Of a stretch of DNA of 22,101 nt, positions 7,681 through 14,499 are shown piece after piece. The stretch covers positions 21,428 through 43,528 of the forward strand of contig DHGC01000080.1 of NCBI GenBank assembly GCA_002402585.1. Direction: 5' to 3'. Each line of letters begins with the position of its first letter. Positions within the stretch are counted from its first letter, which is position 1. Source of the DNA: Erysipelotrichaceae bacterium UBA4808 (GTDB taxonomy: Bacteria; Bacillota_I; Bacilli_A; Erysipelotrichales; Erysipelotrichaceae). The notes beneath the pieces were generated by a model, which had not been told where the DNA came from, made no database searches, and was given only the letters and a program-made list of their open reading frames with translations. The position numbers and the translations under genes are program-made.

Positions 7681-8511
7681 CTAAGCTTTTCTGATAATGG
7701 TTCCATTCTTAACCGATACATCCACATGGTCAATGTTAGGATCCTGTTTTGCTGTTTTTACATTGTATTTGATTAATGATTCTGAAATTGGAGAAGACAT
7801 TGGAGAGAGGATGGCTTCATGTGGACAGTTCATCTCACAATGAAGACACAAAATACAAGATGTGTTCCAGACGGGATAATTATCCTTATCTTTTGTCAGA
7901 TTATGGGTTGGGCAGTTACGGACGCATGACCCACACTTTTGACAGCGCTGTTTATCCAATTTGAACATGTTTTGGTAGGCTTTTTCAATCATGAAACGAT
8001 TGGTGAAGAGACGTTGGAAGCGGATCATCGCAGGGAGTGATTCAAATTTCTCTGCCCAAGCATCATCATGAGGCTTCGCAATCACATCTGAGATGAATTT
8101 CTAAGCCTTTGAAAGCTCGTTCATTCGGATGCTTGAATGAGAAAAAACTTTCCAACTTGAGACAAAGGTAATAATAATCTTTTCCTTTAGTATAAAAATA
8201 ACCGATGATGTCTGATTATTTCAGCTTTAAGTGACGTGTGAATCTTAGATTGTTTCATAGGCATGGCTACCACTCAATAAGAAGACAAAAGTAGGCTTGT
8301 TGTTTAGGCTCGGCAATGTTTCCAAATAACATTGGGAATGAACTGGTGAGCAAAACCAAAACAAATCATACGCATTGAAATCTAAGCTTGGAATTTGGAC
8401 AAGATTGTGAACATCCTAAGTCCAAGTATGATCTTCTAGAGTCCTACCCATTAATAGAGCAATTGTTTCACTTGTATAATCAAGTGAGTAACATACGATG
8501 TGACATCGCAT
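7681..8511 (-). pseudogene. decayed flavodoxin-ferredoxin fusion (EFR1-like), broken by one stop and three frameshifts
   Basis: Read leftward from ATG at 8511-8509 (behind AAGGAA, complement of 8521-8526), about 277 codons can be followed in four frame segments. Segment 1 (8511-8245) begins MRCHIVCYSLDYTSETIALL, has an in-frame TAG at 8416-8418 (codon 32), and continues with DLFWFCSPVHSQ and KPTFVFLLSG, which resemble a flavodoxin-like core. The frame changes near 8265-8272 to AMPMKQSKIHTSLKAEIIRHH, near 8205 to GYFYTKGKDYYYLCLKLE, and near 8095 to KFISDVIAKPHDDAW. The last segment is intact and carries two perfect C-x2-C-x2-C-x3-C-P motifs binding two 4Fe-4S clusters. The architecture matches EFR1-type electron-transfer proteins. 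A shortened 134-residue ferredoxin could still be made from GTG at 8085, but no good ribosome site precedes it. Confidence 0.82.
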
Positions 8512-8552
8512 GGTCTTCACTTCCTTTACTCCCCACAATATCGCACTTTAAA

Positions 8553-9005
8553 CTATTTTTCCAAGTTTTGATGATTCTTATTGATTCTGTGAAAGCCTAT
8601 GAGAACAAACACCCCAAAAAGAATGCCAACCCAATCAATCATCATATCTGTTACTGCCATGGCTCTTCCAGGGATAAAGCTTTGTAATGTTTCATCCAAA
8701 ATAGGAACCAAGAAACCGAGATAGAGAAAAAGTTTGTTTTGCGTGTCGTTAGAACTTTGCTTAATGAAAAGACCCAGAATGAAGAATTCCGTGAAATGGG
8801 CTCCTTTACGAATCAAAAAACTCAAGAACTGTTGCTCGATTTCAATGCCCATACTGGCCAAGAGTGATTGTATCGTTGTTGTGATCATTCCACTTTGAAG
8901 GCTTGAACGTGATCCATCCTGTAAAGAAAAGGATAGGATGACGATAACCCATAAAAAGCTAAGTATTGGAAAGAGCAGTTTGTGTTGCTTGTGTTGTTTT
9001 GGCAT
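8553..9005 (-). CDS. VanZ-like membrane protein
   Basis: A 150-residue membrane protein with the VanZ pattern: a first helix containing W-V-I-V-I-L-S-F-S-L-Q, a central K-G-A-H-F-T-E-F-F-I-L-G helix, and the D-E-x-x-Q-x-F-I-P-G-R-x-x-x-V-x-D-M-x-I-D signature before a final helix. VanZ-type proteins sit in the cytoplasmic membrane. Some raise resistance to lipoglycopeptides or change surface charge, but most have no assigned role. The start is ATG at 9005-9003 with a GAGGA 12 bases upstream, a rather long spacing. It is divergent from yitT, only 34 bases between start codons, and lies 41 bases upstream of the broken ferredoxin gene in the same direction. Confidence 0.85.
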   Translation of the reverse strand: MPKQHKQHKLLFPILSFLWVIVILSFSLQDGSRSSLQSGMITTTIQSLLASMGIEIEQQFLSFLIRKGAHFTEFFILGLFIKQSSNDTQNKLFLYLGFLVPILDETLQSFIPGRAMAVTDMMIDWVGILFGVFVLIGFHRINKNHQNLEK

Positions 9006-9024
9006 AGGAAGTCGATGTCCTCAA

Positions 9025-9037
9025 TGGTATAATTATA
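9025..9037. promoter_or_regulatory. divergent vanZ/yitT promoters sharing one palindromic -10
   Basis: TATAATTATA (9028-9037) is its own reverse complement, so it supplies a perfect TATAAT -10 on both strands. Rightward, TGG (9025-9027) makes it an extended -10. The box ends at 9033, six bases before the yitT GTG, so the transcript should be leaderless. Leftward, the -10 (9032-9037) would give vanZ about 20 bases of leader. The leftward -35 (TTTAAG at 17-base spacing) is weak. Confidence 0.65.
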
Positions 9038-9039
9038 GC

Positions 9040-9900
9040 GTGAAAACTCTAGACCTTAAAAAAATAATCTTTGACTTCATGCTTGTGATAACAGGTAACT
9101 TCTTTTTGGCAATTGCCGTACATACATTTATCCTACCATATGAAATTCTGTCTGGTGGTGTTGCGGGGATTGCGGTTTCAGTTTCACGGTTGACGGGTGT
9201 ACGTTCAGATTTAATCATAACTATTTTGATTTGGGTCTTGTTTGCTTTAGGTGCTTTCTTCTTAGGTAAGAAGTTCACGGTCCATACCATTTCAAGTAGC
9301 GTTTTATATCCAATTTTTCTTAATATATTGGCGGCGAACCCAATTCAAGTAAGTATTGATCCACTTTTGGCAAGTCTTTATGCGGGTTTGGTTGCGGGTT
9401 TTGGGATTGGTCTGGTGTTTCGTACAGGGGCTTCAACCGGTGGTATGGATGTACCCCCTTTGATCATCCATAAATATACCAATATTGAGTTAAGTCAATT
9501 GGTACTCATCGTAGATTTATTGACGGTTTTATTGGGCGTGTTTGTTTATGGGATTGAGGCGGTACTCTTGGGGTTCATATCCGTTTGGGCGACTTCGATT
9601 GCAATCAATCGTGTTTTGGTTTTTGGTGGTCAGGAAGCACGTTCTGTTATGATCATCACCGATAAAGTGGATGAAGTCGTGCATATGATTGATACTGTTT
9701 TGGAAAGGGGTTCAACCTTGTTGGAAGCGCAAGGTGGCTATACCCGTGAGCAACGTCAAGTCGTTTTAAGTGTCATCAACATGACTCAGTATCCAGAGTT
9801 GATCAAGCAATTGAATCTAATCGATCCAAAGGCGTTTGTCATTGCGACAGAGGCGACGGAAGTGAAGGGGAATGGTTTCTCCTTTGATTACAAGGTTTAA
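9040..9900 (+). CDS. YitT-family membrane protein (DUF161 plus DUF2179)
   Basis: A 286-residue protein. The N-terminal two thirds form a YitT membrane domain of five to six helices, including the family segment L-P-Y-E-I-L-S-G-G-V-A-G and G-F-G-I-G-L-V-F-R-T-G-A-S-T-G-G-M-D. The C-terminal domain (about 200-286) is DUF2179, with S-V-M-I-I-T-D-K and the R-G-S-T-L-L-E-A-Q-G-G-Y region. The function is unknown; such proteins are common in Bacillota. The GTG at 9040 is chosen because it gives the usual family N-terminus, while an upstream reading adds a cysteine-rich stretch lying antisense to vanZ and before the promoter. No ribosome-binding site precedes the GTG, and the -10 box ends six bases before it. 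Confidence 0.88.
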   Translation: MKTLDLKKIIFDFMLVITGNFFLAIAVHTFILPYEILSGGVAGIAVSVSRLTGVRSDLIITILIWVLFALGAFFLGKKFTVHTISSSVLYPIFLNILAANPIQVSIDPLLASLYAGLVAGFGIGLVFRTGASTGGMDVPPLIIHKYTNIELSQLVLIVDLLTVLLGVFVYGIEAVLLGFISVWATSIAINRVLVFGGQEARSVMIITDKVDEVVHMIDTVLERGSTLLEAQGGYTREQRQVVLSVINMTQYPELIKQLNLIDPKAFVIATEATEVKGNGFSFDYKV

Positions 9901-9902
9901 TG

Positions 9903-9925
9903 AACTGGATGAAACCAGTTTTTTT
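9903..9925 (+). terminator. rho-independent terminator after yitT
   Basis: AACTGG (9903-9908) and CCAGTT (9915-9920) enclose a 6-base loop and are followed by a run of seven T (9919-9925, overlapping the stem end). It is directly after the yitT stop. Confidence 0.85.
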
Positions 9926-9959
9926 AAGGGGTTGTCTTAAGTTTAAATTAAGCTTGCTA

Positions 9960-9968
9960 TGCTATAAT
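9960..9968 (+). promoter_or_regulatory. extended -10 promoter of the ftsEX operon
   Basis: TGC plus TATAAT (9963-9968) is a perfect extended -10. No good -35 lies at standard spacing. Transcription should start near 9975, leaving a short leader with GGAG (9979-9982) before the ftsE ATG. Confidence 0.65.
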
Positions 9969-9987
9969 AGGGCTAATTGGAGATACT

Positions 9988-10695
9988 ATGATTAAACTAA
10001 GTAATGTATCAAAAACGTATAAAAATGGTGTTAACGCACTTTATAATATCAATCTATACATCGATCAAAGTGAGTTCGTTTACATCATCGGTCCAACAGG
10101 CTCAGGAAAGTCTACTTTGATTCGTCTTTTGGATGCGGAAGAGAAACCAACTAAAGGAAATGTCGAAGTTGCAGGGATCAATGTGGGCTTGTTGAGGCAT
10201 GGTAAAGTCCCTTATTATCGACGTCATATTGGGGTTGTATTTCAAGATTTCAAGCTCTTGGAACGCAAGACTGTGTTTGAGAATGTCTTGTATGCATTGG
10301 AAATCACACACATGAAACCTTTGGATGCGCGACAACGTGTTCGTGAAGTTTTACAGTTGGTTGATTTGAGTGAGAAGTCGAGTCACTATCCAGATCAACT
10401 CTCTGGTGGTCAACAACAGCGTGCGGTTATTGCTCGTGCGATTGCAAATAAGCCTAAGATTTTAATAGCAGATGAACCTACGGGTAACTTGGATCCCAAG
10501 AAGTCTGGTGAAATCATCAAGCTTTTAGAGAAAATCAATCATGAGGAAAAGACAACGATTTTAATGGTCACCCATGATATCGGAATCGTAAATCAATTTA
10601 AAAAGAGAACGATTGCCTTAGAAGCAGGACACATCGTAGCAGATATGGCTGAAGGAGGATACATTCAACATGAATCGCATCATTCGGCCCTTTAA
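9988..10695 (+). CDS. ftsE: cell-division ATP-binding protein FtsE
   Basis: A 235-residue ABC ATPase. Walker A G-P-T-G-S-G-K-S-T is at 35-43, Q-loop Gln86, signature L-S-G-G-Q-Q-Q-R at 138-145, Walker B I-L-I-A-D-E-P with catalytic Glu163, and H-loop His196. The H-I-G-V-V-F-Q-D-F-K-L-L region and G-N-L-D-P are typical of FtsE. It pairs with FtsX to transmit ATP-driven conformational change across the membrane to a peptidoglycan hydrolase; it is not a transporter. The first gene of the operon, it overlaps ftsX by 26 bases. Confidence 0.96.
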   Translation: MIKLSNVSKTYKNGVNALYNINLYIDQSEFVYIIGPTGSGKSTLIRLLDAEEKPTKGNVEVAGINVGLLRHGKVPYYRRHIGVVFQDFKLLERKTVFENVLYALEITHMKPLDARQRVREVLQLVDLSEKSSHYPDQLSGGQQQRAVIARAIANKPKILIADEPTGNLDPKKSGEIIKLLEKINHEEKTTILMVTHDIGIVNQFKKRTIALEAGHIVADMAEGGYIQHESHHSAL

Positions 10696-11566
10696 AGAAG
10701 GTTTTGTTGGTTTGATACGTCATTTGGCAATGAGCTTTTCATCTATCATGGCGGTGATGATCACCTTGACCATTGTTTCGCTTTTCGTTATGCTTACGGT
10801 CAATATCCAAGAGATTACAAAATCCATTGAAGCTAAAGTTCAAATTCACGTTCAAATCAAAAATGATGTTGGATTACCAGGAATTGGTGAACTGGAACGC
10901 TCGATACGTGCAATGGATGGGGTTGTGGAAGTTGTTTTTTCGGATAAGGATAAAGAATTAAATCAATTCATCGACGCCTATGGCGAAGAAGGCAAGATCT
11001 TTGAAATGTATCGTGGTGAAAAGAATCCACTACGCAATGCATTTATTATTGAGGTTCAAGATGCCAATACGATTGATTCCATTTCTAAACGTGTTCAACG
11101 ATTGGACGGCATCGAAAGCGTGAATTATGGTGGGGTCAATGCGATCAAGTTGGTGGATATCCTCAATTCGGTTCGTGATTCTGGCTTCATTCTCGTCGGC
11201 TTTCTAGGCTTTCTAGCGTTGTTTCTAATTGCGAATACCATTAAGATGTCGATTCATTCACGTGTCCATGAAATTTCAATCATGCGTACGATTGGGGCGA
11301 CCAATGGTTTCATCAGAGCTCCTTTTGTGTTTGAAGGGCTCTTGATTGGTTTCATTGGGGCAATTGTGCCTGTTCTCATCAGTATCTTTGGTTATCAATA
11401 TCTTTACAATGCTTTAGGTGGAATCCTCTTAAGCAATCTCTTTGTGTTAAGGCCGGTTTTCCCCTTTGTATATTACTTATCCTATTTATTAGTCTTATTG
11501 GGGATTTCGGTGGGTTTGTTTGGCAGTTATCTATCGGTCACCCGTTATCTGAGGGGTTATCGATGA
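10670..11566 (+). CDS. ftsX: cell-division membrane protein FtsX
   Basis: A 298-residue protein with the FtsX topology: helix 1 at about 24-45, an extracellular domain (about 46-168), and three more helices at about 170-190, 223-243 and 267-289. The S-I-M-R-T-I-G-A-T segment at 203-211, before helix 3, is the family hallmark. The extracellular loop is the expected docking site for the M23 hydrolase encoded next. The start follows AAGGAGG (10652-10658) lying inside ftsE, and the stop overlaps the hydrolase start as ATGA. Confidence 0.95.
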   Translation: MNRIIRPFKEGFVGLIRHLAMSFSSIMAVMITLTIVSLFVMLTVNIQEITKSIEAKVQIHVQIKNDVGLPGIGELERSIRAMDGVVEVVFSDKDKELNQFIDAYGEEGKIFEMYRGEKNPLRNAFIIEVQDANTIDSISKRVQRLDGIESVNYGGVNAIKLVDILNSVRDSGFILVGFLGFLALFLIANTIKMSIHSRVHEISIMRTIGATNGFIRAPFVFEGLLIGFIGAIVPVLISIFGYQYLYNALGGILLSNLFVLRPVFPFVYYLSYLLVLLGISVGLFGSYLSVTRYLRGYR

Positions 11567-12960
11567 AACGCTTAGGGATCTTTTTAATCGTATTTGTCAT
11601 GGTTGTTTTGAACACAAGTCCGCATTCTTTTTTGGCCTATGATTTTGCAAATGAAGAAGCGTATTATGCGACATTATGTTCTTCAACGGAAGCTGTTAAC
11701 AATAAAGATGCATGCAGTGCTTATCAGCTTTATGTCAACGGGAAGGCGCAGAGCGCGGCGAATGAATTGACGAATTTAAGGAATGAGCTAAAGGATGTCA
11801 AAACGAACATTCTAAAATACGCTGCACAAGTGACGGAGTATCAGAAACAAATCGATCAACTTAATGCTTCGATTGCCAACATAGAGCTCTCAATCACACT
11901 TAGTGAAGCATCCATCGCGGAACTCATTCACAACATCAATGTTCGTGAGGCAAACATCAAAGAGATCGATGCATTCATTCAAGATCGTATGGTGAACATG
12001 CAATCGTTTGTTTATTTGAATTCCTATATTGATTTCATTGTTGGGGCATCGGATTTTGTGGATTTGGTGCGAAGAATTGAAGGGATCAATGATATTACTC
12101 AAGCGGATAAATCAGAAATTGAGCGCTTAACGGAAGAAGTTAACGCATTCAATGCGGATAAAGAAGAACTTGAGCGACAAGTTCAAGTTCTTGAAGACAA
12201 TAAATTGAATTTAGTGAAAAACAAAGAAACCGCGATTGGCTTACAAGATGCGGTTGAGACCATCTTGTTGGAATACCGTAATTTAGAAGCTGAATTGATG
12301 GCTAAGGAAAGTTATGCGGCTGCCAACCTCAAAGAGATTCAAAGTCAGTTAAAATCCATCGCATCCTCATTGAACAATGTCATCGCATCACCCGGTTGGG
12401 TTCGACCCATCAATGGTGGCTTTCGTATCTCTGCAGGGGCGTGGACCTATCCATTTGGCGGAACACATCTTGGCGTTGATTTTGCGGCACCCATTGGGAC
12501 GGATTTACGAGCGGTTGCGAATGGGGTCGTCATTTACAGTACGAATGCATGCCCGACCTGGGGTTATTATGGAAATACCTGTGGTTCACCGGGGGTGAAT
12601 CGTGGTGGTAACCAAGTTTATCTACTTGTTTCGGTTAATGGTGGTACTTATGGCATCATCTATATGCATCTTGAGAAGGATACTGCCATCAGTTCTGGTC
12701 AGATCATCAATCAAGGGGACTCCATTGGTAAAGTAGGTTCTTCAGGAAGCTCAACTGGGCCACACTTGCATATCGAAGTTCACTACTTAGGAACAAAGAA
12801 CATTTCAGATTATGCATCCTCTTGGAATGGTGATTTAGGCTTTGGAAACAATTGGGGGAACGCAGGTTTGAGTTCGCGTTGTGATTACAACGGAAATCGA
12901 GCGCCGTGTCGTGAGAATCCTCTTACGATTTTCGGGGTCAGTTACGGCCAAAGTTATTAG
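11563..12960 (+). CDS. FtsEX-linked peptidoglycan hydrolase, coiled coil plus M23 (PcsB/CwlO/EnvC-like)
   Basis: A 465-residue exported protein. Signal peptide at 1-25 (cleavage after S-F-L-A likely), long coiled coil at about 65-270 (the FtsX-interacting hairpin in this family), and an M23 peptidase domain at about 280-420. Zinc ligands are His302 and Asp306 (H-L-G-V-D) and His403; His401 of H-L-H and His369 complete the active site, so the enzyme should be active. It should cleave cross-link peptides of the cell wall under FtsEX control, at the septum or during elongation. It has only six cysteines after the signal, in three near pairs (39/51, 330/340, 439/449), which suggests disulfides, unusual for this kind of protein. 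The start overlaps the ftsX stop by 4 bases. Confidence 0.92.
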   Translation: MKRLGIFLIVFVMVVLNTSPHSFLAYDFANEEAYYATLCSSTEAVNNKDACSAYQLYVNGKAQSAANELTNLRNELKDVKTNILKYAAQVTEYQKQIDQLNASIANIELSITLSEASIAELIHNINVREANIKEIDAFIQDRMVNMQSFVYLNSYIDFIVGASDFVDLVRRIEGINDITQADKSEIERLTEEVNAFNADKEELERQVQVLEDNKLNLVKNKETAIGLQDAVETILLEYRNLEAELMAKESYAAANLKEIQSQLKSIASSLNNVIASPGWVRPINGGFRISAGAWTYPFGGTHLGVDFAAPIGTDLRAVANGVVIYSTNACPTWGYYGNTCGSPGVNRGGNQVYLLVSVNGGTYGIIYMHLEKDTAISSGQIINQGDSIGKVGSSGSSTGPHLHIEVHYLGTKNISDYASSWNGDLGFGNNWGNAGLSSRCDYNGNRAPCRENPLTIFGVSYGQSY

Positions 12961-12966
12961 CGATGT

Positions 12967-12992
12967 GCCGATGGTTAAAGACCATCGGCTTT
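12967..12992 (+). terminator. rho-independent terminator after the M23 hydrolase gene
   Basis: GCCGATGGT (12967-12975) and ACCATCGGC (12981-12989) form a perfect 9-bp stem with a 5-base loop, followed by TTTATGTT. The T-tract is interrupted, so read-through into ctpA is likely. Confidence 0.75.
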
Positions 12993-12993
12993 A

Positions 12994-13002
12994 TGTTAAA
13001 AT
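12994..13002 (+). promoter_or_regulatory. extended -10 promoter for ctpA-uvrB
   Basis: TGT plus TAAAAT (12997-13002) lies immediately after the terminator stem. The predicted start is near 13009, upstream of the GAGGAAG ribosome site at 13013-13019. The -35 region would fall inside the terminator hairpin. Confidence 0.5.
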
Positions 13003-13023
13003 AAGAATGCTTGAGGAAGAATT

Positions 13024-14499
13024 ATGAGTGAGAAAAAAATAAGAATACCCGTTGAACGCTATGAGTGGCCAGATGAGCGTCGCTTAAAAAGACAGCGCCG
13101 TTTACGCACACTTTTCATTACGATCGGTTTGATTGTAGCTTTTGGTTTTGGTTATGTCGTAAGAACCGCCATGACGCCATTGACGACAAGTGTCACCAAT
13201 GATTTTGAACGCTTTGAAGCAATTTTCAATGTGTTGAAAGATGAATGGTATTTTAGTAAAGACTTGATCAACCCTGAAGACAAACTTATCAATGATGCTG
13301 TCAATGGCATGATTGAAAGCAGTGGGGATCCGCATACGGTCTATATGAGTGCGGATGAAGTTCAAATGTTTGCGGAGTCCATTGATCGTGGTTTTGTCGG
13401 CATTGGGGTATCCTATTTTGATAATAATGGAACGTTCATCATTGAGCGTGTTTTCATCGATTCTCCTGCAGAAAGAGCTGGTGTTCAACCAGGGGATATC
13501 ATTTATTCTGTGGATGGTGTTTCAACGGTTGGTCTCACATCAGATGAAATCGTTGATCGTGTTCGTGGTGAAGAAAATTCGATTGTAACAATCGAATTCT
13601 TAAGAGGTCAGGCTATTGTATCTTTGGATATCACGCGTGGTATCATTGCGAATACGGCTTTTGGTAAGATGTTGGAAAATGATGTGGCATTCCTTGAAAT
13701 CTATCAGTTTGGGACGAGTACTGCGAGTGAAGTCAAACAATACTTGGAAGTGTTCAAACAAGCCAATGCGAAGAAAATCATCATCGATCTTCGTGATAAT
13801 GGTGGAGGCTATCTAACTTCCTTAGAAGATGTTGGAAGTATGTTTATTCCTAAGGATGGGATCTTAATCAAACAAGAACTCACGAGTGGGGATGCCTTGG
13901 TTTCTAAGTCTACTGGGAACATTATACTTCCGTTCGAAGAAATTCTGATTTTAGTGAATGAAAACACCGCTTCTGCAGCAGAGGTTTTTGCGATTGCGGT
14001 GGAAGAAAATATTGGTTCTACGATTGTGGGTGTCTTAACCTATGGCAAGGGTACCGTCCAACAACAACGTCCTTTCTCGGATGGCAGTGCTTTGAAGTAT
14101 ACGGTTGCGGAATGGTTCAGTCCTTTGGGTAATAAGATCAATGGAGTGGGCATCACACCAGATGTGATTGTGGCTCAACACGAAGTCATGCAGGAATCGT
14201 TTACACTCTTGGAAGAGAATGAAAGCTATGGTTATGATCAAGTTCATGCGTCGATTCGGGATGCACAAGTCGCCTTGGATTTCTTGGATTATGATGTGGA
14301 TCGTACCGATGGTTACTTTTCTGAATCTACTTTGACTACGATACAAGCTTATTTGAATGATAATAATTATATTGAGCTTGAAGCAGTGGTGAACAAAGCA
14401 TTATTGGATACTTTACGTGCGGATGTGGTTCGCGAGTGGCATTTGAATCAAGATAAGGATCTTCAGCTTCAAAAAGCTTTGGAGCTTGCCTATGAATAA
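13024..14499 (+). CDS. S41 carboxyl-terminal processing protease (CtpA/CtpB-like) with PDZ and peptidoglycan-binding domains
   Basis: A 491-residue membrane-anchored serine protease. One membrane helix at about 29-48, PDZ domain at about 120-205, and S41 protease core at about 205-385. The Ser-Lys-Gln triad is Ser317 (N-E-N-T-A-S-A-A-E), Lys342 and Gln346 (Y-G-K-G-T-V-Q); the 25-residue Ser-Lys spacing equals that of Bacillus CtpB. The C-terminal part (about 408-470) matches a peptidoglycan-binding repeat (D-G-Y-F-S-E-S-T-L ... L-D-T-L). It acts outside the cell, trimming envelope proteins. Linkage to ftsEX and a wall hydrolase is also seen in Bacillus, so a role in controlling hydrolase or signalling proteins is plausible. 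It overlaps uvrB by 8 bases. Confidence 0.93.
   Translation: MSEKKIRIPVERYEWPDERRLKRQRRLRTLFITIGLIVAFGFGYVVRTAMTPLTTSVTNDFERFEAIFNVLKDEWYFSKDLINPEDKLINDAVNGMIESSGDPHTVYMSADEVQMFAESIDRGFVGIGVSYFDNNGTFIIERVFIDSPAERAGVQPGDIIYSVDGVSTVGLTSDEIVDRVRGEENSIVTIEFLRGQAIVSLDITRGIIANTAFGKMLENDVAFLEIYQFGTSTASEVKQYLEVFKQANAKKIIIDLRDNGGGYLTSLEDVGSMFIPKDGILIKQELTSGDALVSKSTGNIILPFEEILILVNENTASAAEVFAIAVEENIGSTIVGVLTYGKGTVQQQRPFSDGSALKYTVAEWFSPLGNKINGVGITPDVIVAQHEVMQESFTLLEENESYGYDQVHASIRDAQVALDFLDYDVDRTDGYFSESTLTTIQAYLNDNNYIELEAVVNKALLDTLRADVVREWHLNQDKDLQLQKALELAYE

Noticed and set aside
8468..8508. Two inverted repeats, one with TATAAT in its loop (8468-8487) and CGATGT-G-ACATCG (8496-8508)
   Set aside because: Both fall within the first codons of the broken flavodoxin gene, whose reading frame and ribosome site explain the sequence. 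No -35 fits on either strand, so an operator or promoter role is not supported.
8388..8687. Open frame of 99 codons on the plus strand
   Set aside because: It lies antisense to the broken flavodoxin gene and vanZ, has no ribosome site and shows no protein-like features.
8938..9039. Longer N-terminus for yitT
   Set aside because: It adds a cysteine-rich stretch antisense to vanZ and lies upstream of the promoter; the family start fits GTG 9040.
14486..14491. TTG start two codons before the uvrB ATG
   Set aside because: ATG 14492 has better spacing to GGAG and matches the family start.
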